64,000 nucleotides of DNA from Lysinibacillus sp. G4S2 (GTDB taxonomy: Bacteria; Bacillota; Bacilli; Bacillales_A; Planococcaceae). Positions 17,254 to 26,459 of this stretch are shown here, piece by piece; within the stretch, counting starts at the first letter, position 1, and every line of letters starts with the position of its first letter. The position numbers were made by a program, and so were the translations under genes. The stretch is from positions 3,290,001 through 3,354,000 of the forward strand of contig NZ_JAUCFJ010000002.1 of the NCBI RefSeq assembly GCF_030348505.1. Direction: 5' to 3'. The notes beneath the pieces were generated by a model that had not been told where the DNA came from, did no database searches, and worked only from the letters and a program-made list of their open reading frames with translations.

Positions 17254-17949
17254 GTGAAAAAGCTTGTAATTACATATGAAATTTTTATGATTGTTTTAAT
17301 CCTTATCTCAGTAACCCTTGCTCTCATGGTTGATAAACGATTTGTGATGTTTCAACAAACTATTTGGCTCATATTCGTAGTGGATTACATTGTTCGTTTT
17401 GCACGAGCAGAACACAAGTGGGACTATGTAAAGAAACATCCCTTAGAGTTAGTAGCTATAATTCCTTTCGATTCCCTTTTAAGAGCAGCTAGACTCGTCC
17501 GTATATTTAAAGTTCTTCAATTGCTTGGTATCAGTTCTCGTTATTTAAAACCTTTTTATGCGGTGTTAAAAACGAATGGATTAGACAAAGCTTTCAAGTT
17601 TGGTGTCGCAATGTTATTTGTCATACCAATACCGATTGCTATAGTTGAACCAGCGATTGAAACTTACACTGAAGCGTTGTGGTGGGGTTTGATTACAATA
17701 ACTACAGTTGGATATGGAGATATTGCGCCTGTTACCGGATTAGGTCGTTTAATGGCTGCAGTATTACTAATGGTAGGGATTGGGATTATCGGTATATTCA
17801 CATCTGCACTTACTAATTATTTTAGTAATAAACCTAAAGAATCTCGAGATAAGCAAGTCTTGAAAATAATTCAGTCGATTGATGAGATTGAAGACATAAC
17901 AAAAGAAGATATTGAGTTTATCCAGTCATTTTTGAAAAGGAAATTATGA
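17254..17949 (+). CDS. Voltage-gated-type potassium channel
   Basis: 231 residues; GTG start at 17254 with AGGCGGT 7 bases upstream. The selectivity filter TVGYGD is at 151-156 with pore helix EALWWGLITIT before it. An S4-like segment has positive charges every third residue (R77, R80, R83, K86), so this is a voltage-sensor-type channel in the plasma membrane and not a simple two-helix one. The acidic-basic C-terminal tail (about 195-231) is probably a short cytoplasmic helix. The IS30 copy sits just upstream; a strong hairpin follows. Confidence 0.88.
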   Translation: MKKLVITYEIFMIVLILISVTLALMVDKRFVMFQQTIWLIFVVDYIVRFARAEHKWDYVKKHPLELVAIIPFDSLLRAARLVRIFKVLQLLGISSRYLKPFYAVLKTNGLDKAFKFGVAMLFVIPIPIAIVEPAIETYTEALWWGLITITTVGYGDIAPVTGLGRLMAAVLLMVGIGIIGIFTSALTNYFSNKPKESRDKQVLKIIQSIDEIEDITKEDIEFIQSFLKRKL

Positions 17950-17985
17950 ATATACGCTAAAGGGTTCCCCATCGGAAGCGCCCGA

Positions 17986-18030
17986 TTAAACAACAAAGGA
18001 TTGCTATAGAAGCAATCCTTTGTTGTTTAA
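17986..18030 (+). terminator. Strong hairpin after the channel gene
   Basis: A 20-bp perfect stem around AACAACAAAGGATTGCT / AGCAATCCTTTGTTGTT with a 5-base loop; the right arm ends in TTGTTTAA. Confidence 0.8.
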
Positions 18031-18100
18031 TCACTATTTTTTCACATATTATTAATGGATGATAGAGTCCATTAACTTGTAATCGCCTTGTTGTAATTGT

Positions 18101-18217
18101 TTAATACAATTCTCCATCATCACCTTGTACCTTTGCATCTAATTCTGATGCTATTTCTTTCATTTTTTCAATAATTTTATCCCTAGCATGCGAAACGGTA
18201 ATCTGATTTTCTACCAC
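18101..18217 (-). pseudogene. Short orphan coding fragment
   Basis: 38 codons (GTG 18217) reading ITVSHARDKIIEKMKEIASE and LDAKVQGDDGELY. The sequence is protein-like (helix, then a short acidic end), and the frame continues upstream for five codons to a stop. No ribosome binding site is visible. It may be the 3' end of a lost gene or a small protein; the family is not recognised. The rest of 18031-18373 shows nothing else. Confidence 0.35.
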
Positions 18218-18373
18218 ATAATATACTTTTCAAGTGCTTAGTTTAAGCATTTTGCAAAAGCCGGTACCTTTCGTTTAAGTAGAAAAAGGCTCTACTCCTT
18301 ATTGAAGTAAAGCACCTGTTAGTTTAAAGTTCCACAATATATCTTTCTCATGGATATACACTTCAAATTTTTA

Positions 18374-20038
18374 TCATCTCTGAGGAATCGTCATTTCTTC
18401 CCACGAATAATTTGGTATAGTTGCAATCCATAACGTATCTCCCATGATATCCACATCCGAAACGATGAAATCAACCGTATCAAACACCTTTTCAGGTCTT
18501 CTTTCATCTTTTGTGTTGATGGAATAAATAGCTTCACCTCTATGTGTATATCCGAATAGTTTCTCTCCTTTTTTAATAAGTTTAACTACCTCTTCATCAA
18601 CTTTAATTTTTCTCCATGGTCCCTCTTGAAGATCTCGGATCCAAATTCCACTTTGTGTGGTAATAAATAGCCTATTATTAATCACTTTCATATCTAGAGG
18701 TTCATCATTACTATTCGGCATAGTTATTTCGTTCCACTCATCATTTGTCTTTCGAAGAATTTTCCTTTCTTCTGTGAGTCCTATTAAGTCACCATTATCC
18801 GATATTTGAACCACATAAAATGGTTTAGGAACAATTGCTTTTTCCCAACTCTCCCCTTGATTGGTCGTATAGTAAACCTTTCCATTTGATAGCACAGCAA
18901 TATGGTTGTTGATTGAATAATCGACGTTCTCAATTGTGTGGTCTAATGAAAGAATTTTGGTTCCTTTACTTTTTGATGTATTACCTACCCATAATTCTTT
19001 TTCCGTAGCTACATATAATTGATCATTCATATCAAACCACGCGTGTGTTACATAATTATTAGCATGGAGTTCTGTCCATGTTTCTCCATTGTTACGGCTC
19101 CATTCAATAAAAGGTTGCTTGGTTGTACTAAATTGTGTTGGCTTTTTGTCTCCCCATACCACTAAATTGTTATTTCCTGCGACAACCCCTGTAATCGCCA
19201 TCCCTTTTTTTGTTATATTATCGATGCCGATACGTTTGGATATTAATCCTCCACCGTATGGTAATTTATGAATGGCACTAACCACATCTCCATTTTGGGC
19301 ATTGAATGAAATTCGAGTAAAACGGTTATCTCGATCATTTCCAATCACTGTTAGAATAGGCATACCATCAATACTATCAAGTGTAAAATGATATCCTGTT
19401 GCCCAATCTTTTCCTGGTTTTAGTCCGTATTTATCTTTTGCTATTTGAAGAACATCAGAGCTATCCAACTTAATCTCATCGTAGGGTATTGTTGGATCCT
19501 GAGTTTGCTTACTCGGTCTAAACACGGTAATTTTCTTTTCTGAGATACCAATTAGTACAAAATCATCTGTACCCGGAACCACAAAAATCATAAACCAATT
19601 TAAGCGTTTACCTGTTCCTCCCCTCGAGCCTCCCATCGTTTCATCCACACTGTTTATACTTGTAAGTGTTGCTTTTACATTCCATTCTTTCGCTCTCTGG
19701 AATCCAATGTCAATCGCTTCTTTTAACGTAATTTCACCATCTGAAACGATTCCTTCACGAGCAATCAATTTTCCAAGAACCTCTTCTTTCTTACCAACCG
19801 TCATTGGAAAAGGTACTGCTGTGAATCCATTCCGTTCTGAATATACATTAGGATAATCTCCGACCACGGAAGTTTTGGGATTTAATGTTTTTAAGGCTTC
19901 TAACACTACTTTTTTATCATTTAACAGTGTTTCTTGAAGCCCATTTAACTCTGAGCATTCTTTAGGTTGTGCATAAGCTTCAAAAGAACTCAAAGCCACT
20001 AATGATATGACTAAAATCAGTACATACAGTTCTTTCAA
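18374..20038 (-). CDS. Secreted BNR/Asp-box beta-propeller protein
   Basis: 554 residues; TTG start at 20038 with GAGGTG 8 bases upstream. A signal peptide (hydrophobic core LYVLILVISLVALSSFEA, cut after AYA) means it is exported. Residues about 90-275 look like a substrate-free globular domain of PepSY type. The C-terminal half has Asp-box repeats, SRNNGETW and TTNQGESW, and related WIRDLQEGPW turns, which fold as a sialidase-like or photosynthesis-factor-like propeller. No sialidase catalytic residues are evident, so a binding or sensing role is more likely. It stands alone. Confidence 0.7.
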   Translation of the reverse strand: MKELYVLILVISLVALSSFEAYAQPKECSELNGLQETLLNDKKVVLEALKTLNPKTSVVGDYPNVYSERNGFTAVPFPMTVGKKEEVLGKLIAREGIVSDGEITLKEAIDIGFQRAKEWNVKATLTSINSVDETMGGSRGGTGKRLNWFMIFVVPGTDDFVLIGISEKKITVFRPSKQTQDPTIPYDEIKLDSSDVLQIAKDKYGLKPGKDWATGYHFTLDSIDGMPILTVIGNDRDNRFTRISFNAQNGDVVSAIHKLPYGGGLISKRIGIDNITKKGMAITGVVAGNNNLVVWGDKKPTQFSTTKQPFIEWSRNNGETWTELHANNYVTHAWFDMNDQLYVATEKELWVGNTSKSKGTKILSLDHTIENVDYSINNHIAVLSNGKVYYTTNQGESWEKAIVPKPFYVVQISDNGDLIGLTEERKILRKTNDEWNEITMPNSNDEPLDMKVINNRLFITTQSGIWIRDLQEGPWRKIKVDEEVVKLIKKGEKLFGYTHRGEAIYSINTKDERRPEKVFDTVDFIVSDVDIMGDTLWIATIPNYSWEEMTIPQR

Positions 20039-20156
20039 GATAAATTCACCTCTTTTCTAATTAATTTTCCCAATTAGAAAAAAATTATCAATCCATCTTA
20101 AAGTAACCTACACCGTTTGTTTAAGTACATTTCTTCATTTTAACATAAATATCCAA

Positions 20157-20199
20157 TAAAAAATCACTTCTTAGAAAACAACTCTAGAGGTGATTTTTA
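20157..20199. terminator. Terminator-like inverted repeat
   Basis: AAAAATCAC and GTGATTTTT enclose about 24 bases; both strands have a T-run. Confidence 0.5.
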
Positions 20200-20300
20200 T
20201 CAAACTTTATTGCAAATTATCAATCTTGATTATAAACGATCCATTTTTTGATCATCAACAAAAGTTGTGGAAGACATTTTTTAAATATATGCCCTGTATA

Positions 20301-20519
20301 TTGTTGATCTTCGTTCCGGCTGGCGACTCCTTGGGGATCACAGATGAGACCCTGGAGCAAGCAACGCGAGTGAAGCGGTTCATCGGACACCCCCAGAAAG
20401 CTTTGCTCTGCGCGAAAGCGAAGCGGCAGCGACAAATGTTTTATCTGTGCGAAAGCGAAGCGGCAGCGACAAAAGCGCCCAGTTTGGAACGGAAATCAAC
20501 CACACGTTATGGTGATGAG
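20301..20519. repeat. Dispersed GC-rich repeat with a 37-bp tandem duplication
   Basis: Starts TTGTTGATCTTCGTTCCGG and ends with the partly inverted GGAACGGAAATCAACCACAC. Inside, a 37-bp unit beginning TCTGCGCGAAAGCGAAGCGG occurs at 20407 and 20444 (CTGTGC in the second copy). The same core motif lies inside the MITE-like elements at 12080 and 44438 and in the array at 41269. No gene is present; the 148-codon frame across it is an artefact of the repeat. Confidence 0.7.
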
Positions 20520-20741
20520 TCATTTTTTTTTAAAAGCTACAAATATTTTCATTTCATTATAATGATTATTGAGGTGGTCGATAGTATCATTAAAAAGTCT
20601 AATAAACAAAAAAGCACACCACTATATAAGTGATGTACCTATTATTTAATATAATGTATGACATTAAAGATAACCTAATAATATTACTGATTTATAATAC
20701 ATTCACTCGTCTTTAATTATACAGAGTAGAGAGAGGATTTT

Positions 20742-21629
20742 TTACCGCTGCATATTCATCCAACTATCAACATGGTGAATAGCCAAACCACTATAGCTTG
20801 TTTTATTGGCATAATGCTGATGAACACGTGCTAGTTGTTTATTCATATAGGCTTCTCCATTATCATAAAAGGTAATATTTTTCCCTTCATCAGAGGCACC
20901 TGTTTCTACGCCAATAACAACTGATTTGTTTACTTTTTGTGCATACTCTATTTCATTTTCCACTATTTTGATAATGTCTTTAGCTGTATCTCGATAGGCC
21001 ATAATCGAGACACTATCAACTTGATCGATAACCCATTCAGCTAAAATACCATTGCCATACTGGTTGCTATAGGCAATCTCATCAAACCAAAATGGCATAT
21101 CGACTTCCAAAGGTATTTGTAATTGCTCAGTCCCCTCTTTCGCTTTAGTAAGAAGCGTTTGATAGGACTCAATTGTATTTTCTTGATTCAAGCTCCAACC
21201 ACTATTTAAGTAGGGCTCTACATCAAGATGGACTCCAGAAAATTGTTCTGTTGCCCCTACATTCCCATTATATGTATATAACCAATCAAACATTTGATCC
21301 TGCATTTTATAGCCATCCTCTGAAACCCAGCTTGCAGCACCATCTAACGCATATACTTTAATACCTTGTGCTGTTGCTTTTTCAATAAAGCTTTTATAAT
21401 AGTCAATTGCTATATCAGTATTAATCTGCAAATATACTTTATTTACATCTTTGCTTTCTAAAAATGAGAGTACGCCTGATTCATCTTCAACAATTTTTAT
21501 CGTATCCCATAACCAAGTAGCCTTATCTTGCATGGCCATTGCCTCTACCTTTCCTGCTGTTAATCCGAGCGTACTTACAATTGTTACTATAAAAGCAATG
21601 ATTGCTTTTGATAGTGAACGACTTACCAT
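20742..21629 (-). CDS. Secreted TIM-barrel protein, possible polysaccharide hydrolase, under c-di-GMP riboswitch
   Basis: 295 residues; ATG 21629 with GGAG 9 bases upstream. It has a signal peptide (SKAIIAFIVTIVSTLGLTAG, then KVEAMA). The mature part alternates strands and helices; FSGVHLDVEPYL, IPLEVDMPFWF, VDSVSIMAYRD and VVIGVETG fit successive strand ends of a (beta/alpha)8 barrel, with Asp and Glu of HLDVEPY as likely active-site residues. A carbohydrate hydrolase role is inferred from this pattern; I cannot assign a named family. The leader is a class I c-di-GMP riboswitch, linking it to the motile-to-sessile switch. Confidence 0.7.
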   Translation of the reverse strand: MVSRSLSKAIIAFIVTIVSTLGLTAGKVEAMAMQDKATWLWDTIKIVEDESGVLSFLESKDVNKVYLQINTDIAIDYYKSFIEKATAQGIKVYALDGAASWVSEDGYKMQDQMFDWLYTYNGNVGATEQFSGVHLDVEPYLNSGWSLNQENTIESYQTLLTKAKEGTEQLQIPLEVDMPFWFDEIAYSNQYGNGILAEWVIDQVDSVSIMAYRDTAKDIIKIVENEIEYAQKVNKSVVIGVETGASDEGKNITFYDNGEAYMNKQLARVHQHYANKTSYSGLAIHHVDSWMNMQR

Positions 21630-21639
21630 ATATTACATC

Positions 21640-21762
21640 TCCATTCTATGTGCCGAGGCTCATAGAACAGAACCTGGCAACCTGACAATCATGCACTATA
21701 AAATATAGTGTTTAGACTCATGGCTTTGCGTCCTTCCCTTTCGGTGAAGTTTGCCTTTTACA
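21640..21762 (-). promoter_or_regulatory. Class I cyclic-di-GMP riboswitch (GEMM-I)
   Basis: On the minus strand the order is AAAGGCAAACTTCACCGAAA, then GGACGCAAAGCC, a variable stem (ACTATATTTTATAGT), and GTCAGGTTGCCAGG. These are the conserved parts of the GEMM-I aptamer, including the GNRA tetraloop GAAA and its receptor-side CAGGTTGCC. Downstream, TTCTATG and CATAGAA can form a hairpin ending 1 base before the GGAG ribosome binding site, so control may be at translation. It precedes the secreted barrel gene at 20742-21629. Confidence 0.9.
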
Positions 21763-21901
21763 GTAGTTTTCTTACTTTACATAGTATGACGTTAAAACGA
21801 ATATGTCTGTAGGTAAAATGCATAATTCTCTAGACAATTATCGAAAAAAAACAATAACAACACAGGTTATTTTTACTATAGCAGCAAAAAACGTAGAGTA
21901 C

Positions 21902-22390
21902 TCAAGCCTCTACGTTTTCTTTTTCATTTTCAAGCATTTTGTGCAAATAATTAATAATTTCACGAATACCCTCTAATGAATTCACAAGTATTTTCGGATC
22001 TACATATGTGATCATACGATTTTCAAGATTTGCCACAGCTGTAAAGTAGCGTGTTTTTGAATAATTGACAAGCCCCATCTGCTTTAATACGGACTCATCA
22101 AAATCAAGAATTTCACGAGCTTCGGTGACAAGTAATCCGTAATTCACAACATCCGTATTCAATACAATAATCCTTGCTGTTGCAGCATTTGAAGAACGAT
22201 TATAAAGAATACGCTCAAAATCAAGTACAGGTATAAGCTCGCCACGAATTCTTGTGAAGCCCATAAGATAATTAGGTAAATGAGGAATCGGTGTTACGTG
22301 CTCTAACTTTTCAATCGAAATCGCTTGTTCAACAGGCACTGCATATTCCTCTGTACCACAAGCAAAAACTACTGCCTTCACACTTTCCAT
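21902..22390 (-). CDS. CheW-domain chemotaxis adaptor-like protein
   Basis: 162 residues from ATG 22390 (GGAGG 9 bases upstream); the frame open upstream lies inside the peptidase gene's 3' end. It is a single CheW domain: KAVVFACGTEEYAVPVEQ, then HVTPIPHLPNYLMGFTRIRG with ELIPVLDF. CheW couples methyl-accepting receptors to the CheA kinase. No other chemotaxis gene is nearby. It starts 25 bases after the M20 peptidase stop and is probably co-transcribed with it. Confidence 0.88.
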   Translation of the reverse strand: MESVKAVVFACGTEEYAVPVEQAISIEKLEHVTPIPHLPNYLMGFTRIRGELIPVLDFERILYNRSSNAATARIIVLNTDVVNYGLLVTEAREILDFDESVLKQMGLVNYSKTRYFTAVANLENRMITYVDPKILVNSLEGIREIINYLHKMLENEKENVEA

Positions 22391-22415
22391 GCGATCACAT
22401 CCTCCGATTCTGTTA

Positions 22416-23531
22416 TTATTTTTTTGCAGACTCTTTGACGATTTCGACAAGTAAATCTGCTAATTTTTCCAATTCTTCTACAGGAATTTTTTCATTTGTT
22501 GTATGAATATCCTCATACCCAACAGAAAGATTAACTGTAGGAATGCCAAAGCCAGCAATAACATTCGCATCAGAACCTCCGCCAGAAATACCAAGCTTTG
22601 GTGTGCGTTCAATGTTGTTTACAGCTGCCATTGCCACTTGAACAACTTTATCTTTTTCTGTTACACGGAATCCAGGGTACATTAGCTTCACTTCTACTTC
22701 AGCTCTTGCCCCTAATGAAGCAGAAACTTGTTCAAACGTCTCTTGCATATGCTTAGTTTGCGCATCTAGTTTTGTTTTGTCGATAGAACGTGCTTCTGCT
22801 AGTATTGTTACTTCATCACATACAATATTTGTTGCCTGACCACCCTCAAAGCGACCGATATTTGCTGTAGTTTCTTCATCCAAACGACCAAGTTTCATTT
22901 GCGCAATACATTTGGAAGCAACTGTAATCGCTGATACACCTTTTTCTGGAGCAACACCAGCATGTGCTGTTTTCCCAATTATTTTAGCGAAAATTTTAGC
23001 TTGGAAAGGCGCCGCTGTTACAATACCGCCTACTTTGCCATCACTGTCTACTGCAAAGCCATACTTTGCTTTAATTTTAGATGGATCTAACTCTTTAGCT
23101 CCAACAAGTCCACTTTCCTCACCTGCTGTAATAATAAACTCAATATCTCCATGCTCAATATTTTGCTCTTTTAAGCGTTTAGCCATCTCAAATAATGTGG
23201 CAAGACCAGCCTTGTCATCAGCACCTAAAATTGTAGTACCATCAGAAACGATATAGCCATCTTCACGAAGAGACGGTTTAATACCTTTACCTGGAACAAC
23301 TGTATCCATATGAGAAGTAAAATAAATTGGTTCAACATCTAACGAACCTTTTAATGTAGCAAGTATATTCCCTGCACCATGCCCGTTACGAGTATGTGCA
23401 TCATCTTGTTCTACTGTAAAGCCAAGTGCTGTTAATTTGTCGATTAAAATCGGCGCAATCACTTGTTCATGTTTTGTTTCTGAATCGATTTGTACGAGCT
23501 CAAAAAACTCTTCTACTAAACGACTTGTCAT
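22416..23531 (-). CDS. M20-family metallopeptidase, PepT/YqjE-like
   Basis: 371 residues; ATG 23531 with AGGGAGT upstream. The di-zinc site is visible: HMDTV, GADDKAGLA, EESGLVG with the catalytic Glu, DSDGKVGG, and a late HTTNEKI. A dimerisation lid domain (GKTAHAGVAPEKGVSAI) is inserted as in tripeptidase T. It probably cleaves small peptides in the cytosol. B. subtilis yqjE occupies the same place beside yqjD and yqjC, supporting orthology. Confidence 0.9.
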   Translation of the reverse strand: MTSRLVEEFFELVQIDSETKHEQVIAPILIDKLTALGFTVEQDDAHTRNGHGAGNILATLKGSLDVEPIYFTSHMDTVVPGKGIKPSLREDGYIVSDGTTILGADDKAGLATLFEMAKRLKEQNIEHGDIEFIITAGEESGLVGAKELDPSKIKAKYGFAVDSDGKVGGIVTAAPFQAKIFAKIIGKTAHAGVAPEKGVSAITVASKCIAQMKLGRLDEETTANIGRFEGGQATNIVCDEVTILAEARSIDKTKLDAQTKHMQETFEQVSASLGARAEVEVKLMYPGFRVTEKDKVVQVAMAAVNNIERTPKLGISGGGSDANVIAGFGIPTVNLSVGYEDIHTTNEKIPVEELEKLADLLVEIVKESAKK

Positions 23532-23683
23532 GTTGTAAGACTCCCTTAGTTTACGTGTTTTTCCACGTTATAGTATATGTATTATTTTAGCACAACATCT
23601 GCAGAGTTGAAATAATTCGCTTGAATAACGATAAACAAAATGCTCAAAGAAAACTTTGTGAATGTTGTATTTCTTTAAATGAG

Positions 23684-23806
23684 GGTTGATTAATGATTTC
23701 CGTTTCAGGCTGCTCTTTTTTCTGTGAGCTAGTGTCGAGGAGCTGCTCTTTTCTTATTGCGAAACAAAAAAAACCTGTGAAAGAAGAAGATTCTTTTCAC
23801 AGGTTA
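23684..23806 (-). terminator. Dispersed-repeat fragment and terminator of the coiled-coil gene
   Basis: The stem AACCTGTGAAAGAA / TTCTTTTCACAGGTT (23772-23805) is followed on the minus strand by a run of eight Ts. The neighbouring 23684-23755 contains TTGATTAATGATTTCCGTTTC, a fragment of the repeat family seen at 11944 and 20490. Confidence 0.8.
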
Positions 23807-23808
23807 CT

Positions 23809-24768
23809 TTATATTGATGTTTGAAAAATAGCTTCTTTCTCTTTTTGTAGAGACTGCAAATAATCATCTGCCTTGTTATGTTTATCCTGTAGATGCCAAA
23901 TTGTATTATGTACATCATCCTGAACACGAGATACTTGCTCTCTCGCTGTTGATATTTTGGAATGGACAGACCAAGCTGAAAAAATGTCATCAAAGAAATA
24001 GTCCGCAAATTTTACAAAGCCATCTGTTTCAACTGGTAATGATTTCGTTGACATATCTTGTACATCCAGTAGTTCGTTATGAAAGCGTTGCAAAGCAATC
24101 TGAGCATTATGAAGATAATTTTCGGACTTATCAAGTGCATCATGCTTTAAATGTGTAGCAATGACCCCTCCACCAAAGAACGTATCCCACGTTGAATAGC
24201 TATTAGCTGAATGTAACGAAGCTGCTGCTTGTCCAAGCTTTGTTAGCGCCGTTTCTCCCGCTTCTTCAGCTTCCTTAATTTCTGTAATAAGTTGTTTCGT
24301 TAGCATTTCTTCATTAGCTAATTGATCTAGCTGATTTGCCTGATCAGGATTATGTATTTGTAAATAGCCTTTCTTTTTAACATTAAGTTGTTTGAAAGCT
24401 TCTTGCAACTCTTGTTCATGTATTTGAGAAAGTCTAGTGTTTATTTGCTCCAAATCATACGTCAAATCAACATCCATCTTCTTTGCTTCCTTTATTTTTA
24501 ATTCAAGCACGGCTGCCTTGTCTATTTCTTCTGCACGTAGCTCATCTTGTTGCCCTGTCCACGTACGGATCATATTCATAAAAGAAAAGCCTTCTAACTT
24601 ATCGAGCTTCATACGAATTTGATTGTGTGCTGTGGAATGATTGTAAATTTCCTGTTGCGCATGCTCGATTTGCTTTTCAATTAAAAGCCTTTGTTCTCTT
24701 AACCTACTAATAGTTCTTAATTGTGCATGAATCATTTCTTGCTCTTTTTGTAATTGTTTCCATTCCAT
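23809..24768 (-). CDS. Long coiled-coil protein of unknown function
   Basis: 319 residues, ATG 24768 with GAGGAG upstream. It is almost wholly helical, with long heptad stretches at the N-terminus (about 1-65) and in the middle (80-130 and 145-175), no signal peptide and no membrane segment. The middle, YSTWDTFFGGGVIATHLKHDALD, is a short less helical patch that also occurs in uncharacterised Bacillales proteins I have seen. It lies between yqjE and yqjD, and terminators on both sides suggest its own transcript. Confidence 0.6.
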   Translation of the reverse strand: MEWKQLQKEQEMIHAQLRTISRLREQRLLIEKQIEHAQQEIYNHSTAHNQIRMKLDKLEGFSFMNMIRTWTGQQDELRAEEIDKAAVLELKIKEAKKMDVDLTYDLEQINTRLSQIHEQELQEAFKQLNVKKKGYLQIHNPDQANQLDQLANEEMLTKQLITEIKEAEEAGETALTKLGQAAASLHSANSYSTWDTFFGGGVIATHLKHDALDKSENYLHNAQIALQRFHNELLDVQDMSTKSLPVETDGFVKFADYFFDDIFSAWSVHSKISTAREQVSRVQDDVHNTIWHLQDKHNKADDYLQSLQKEKEAIFQTSI

Positions 24769-24865
24769 TTATCTCAACTCCTCTTACTATTTGTACGGAT
24801 GAAATAAAAATATGTTTCAATTATCTGTCATTTCTTTTATCATCTAAAATTAGTTCAGTCTAAAA

Positions 24866-24900
24866 GAAAGCCTAGTAATCGACTGACTACTAGGCTTGTA
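24866..24900 (-). terminator. Terminator of the mce-yqjD operon
   Basis: AAGCCTAGTA / TACTAGGCTT with a 9- to 10-base loop, followed on the minus strand by TTTCTTTT, 7 bases past the carboxylase stop. Confidence 0.85.
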
Positions 24901-24906
24901 CAATTC

Positions 24907-26454
24907 TTATAGAGGAATGTTTCCGTGTTTTTTCTCTGGACGTGTTTCGTGTTTGTTTGATAACATATCTAGCCCTTGAATTAGCTTAATACGTGTATCA
25001 CGTGGATCGATAACATCGTCTACCATACCGCGAGATGCCGCAACGTATGGATTTGCAAACTTCTCTTTATATTCTTCAATTTTCGCTGCACGTGTTGCTT
25101 CTGGATCTTCTGATTTTGCAATTTCACGCGCGAAGATGATGTTCGCTGCACCTGCCGCTCCCATAACTGCAATCTCTGCGTTAGGCCAAGCAAATACAAG
25201 GTCAGCTCCAATTGATTTAGAGTTAAGGGCAACGTATGCACCACCATATGCTTTACGCAGAATGACTGTAATTTTTGGTACAGTTGCTTCTGAATATGCA
25301 TAAAGGATTTTCGCTCCGTGACGGATGATACCGCCATGCTCTTGTTTAACCCCAGGGAAGAAGCCAGAAACGTCTTCAAAAGTGATAATTGGTATATTGT
25401 AAGCATCACAAGTACGGATGAAACGAGCAGCCTTGTCCGAAGAATCAATATCTAACCCGCCAGCTAGTACTTTAGGTTGGTTACATACTAGACCAACAGA
25501 TTCACCAGCAATACGTGCAAAACCAACAACTACGTTTTTAGCAAATTCTGAGTGAACTTCCATGAATGAACCTTCGTCCACTACTTGCTCCACTACTTTA
25601 CGTACATCATAAGGACGTGTTGTTTCGATTGGCACCGTATCCACGATTTCTGGACGATAATCATCACCCTCTGGACGTGCTTGACGCGGAGCTTTTTCTT
25701 TATTATTTTGTGGTAAGTAGCTTAATAGCTTTTTAATTTGATTAATAGCTTCTTCTTCAGATGGTGCGCGGAAGTGTGCGTTACCACTAACTGCGTTGTT
25801 TACTTTAGAACCACCTAAATCTTCAGCAGAGATTTTTTCACCTGTTACCGTTTCGATAACTTTAGGTCCTGTAATGAACATTTGAGATGTTTTATCAACC
25901 ATTAGAATGAAGTCTGTAATTGCTGGAGAATATACCGCTCCACCAGCACATGGTCCCATGATAACTGAGATTTGAGGAATTACCCCAGAGTAGATTGCAT
26001 TACGATAGAAAATATGACCATAACCATCAAGTGAAAGTACACCTTCTTGAATACGAGCACCACCTGAATCATTAATACCGATGAATGGTGTACCATTTTT
26101 CGCAGCTAGGTCCATCACTGTTGCCATTTTCTTAGCATGCATTTCACCAAGCGCTCCACCAAATACTGTGAAATCTTGAGAGAATAAGTATACTGAACGA
26201 CCGTTGATTTTACCGAAACCAGTTACTACACCATCACCAGGACCTTCCATTTTGTCCATACCGAAGTCTACTGTACGGTGTGTTATGAATGGGTTGATCT
26301 CAAAAAATGTATCTTCGTCAAGTAATAATTCAATACGCTCACGAGCTGTTAATTTCCCTTTTTCATGTTGCTTGTCGATACGCTCATAGCCACCACCAAG
26401 TTCAATTACCGTCTTACGGTCATACAAGTCATTAATTTTGTCGAACATATCCAT
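24907..26454 (-). CDS. yqjD: Acyl-CoA (propionyl-CoA) carboxylase beta subunit / methylmalonyl-CoA decarboxylase alpha, YqjD
   Basis: 515 residues from ATG 26454, which sits 13 bases after GGGG; a GTG at 26463 is only 4 bases from that site. It is a carboxyltransferase with two crotonase-like halves: GGARIQEGVLSLDGYGHIFY in the first and ITFEDVSGFFPGVKQE with YGGAYVALNSK in the second. With biotin carboxylase and biotin carrier subunits (not in this window) it carboxylates propionyl-CoA to methylmalonyl-CoA. It directly follows the epimerase gene, consistent with the propionyl-CoA to succinyl-CoA route. Confidence 0.9.
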   Translation of the reverse strand: MDMFDKINDLYDRKTVIELGGGYERIDKQHEKGKLTARERIELLLDEDTFFEINPFITHRTVDFGMDKMEGPGDGVVTGFGKINGRSVYLFSQDFTVFGGALGEMHAKKMATVMDLAAKNGTPFIGINDSGGARIQEGVLSLDGYGHIFYRNAIYSGVIPQISVIMGPCAGGAVYSPAITDFILMVDKTSQMFITGPKVIETVTGEKISAEDLGGSKVNNAVSGNAHFRAPSEEEAINQIKKLLSYLPQNNKEKAPRQARPEGDDYRPEIVDTVPIETTRPYDVRKVVEQVVDEGSFMEVHSEFAKNVVVGFARIAGESVGLVCNQPKVLAGGLDIDSSDKAARFIRTCDAYNIPIITFEDVSGFFPGVKQEHGGIIRHGAKILYAYSEATVPKITVILRKAYGGAYVALNSKSIGADLVFAWPNAEIAVMGAAGAANIIFAREIAKSEDPEATRAAKIEEYKEKFANPYVAASRGMVDDVIDPRDTRIKLIQGLDMLSNKHETRPEKKHGNIPL

Positions 26455-26459
26455 ACTGA

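Noticed and set aside
20190..20633. 148-codon frame
   Set aside because: Crosses the GC-rich repeat with its 37-bp duplication; codon use and sequence are not protein-like.
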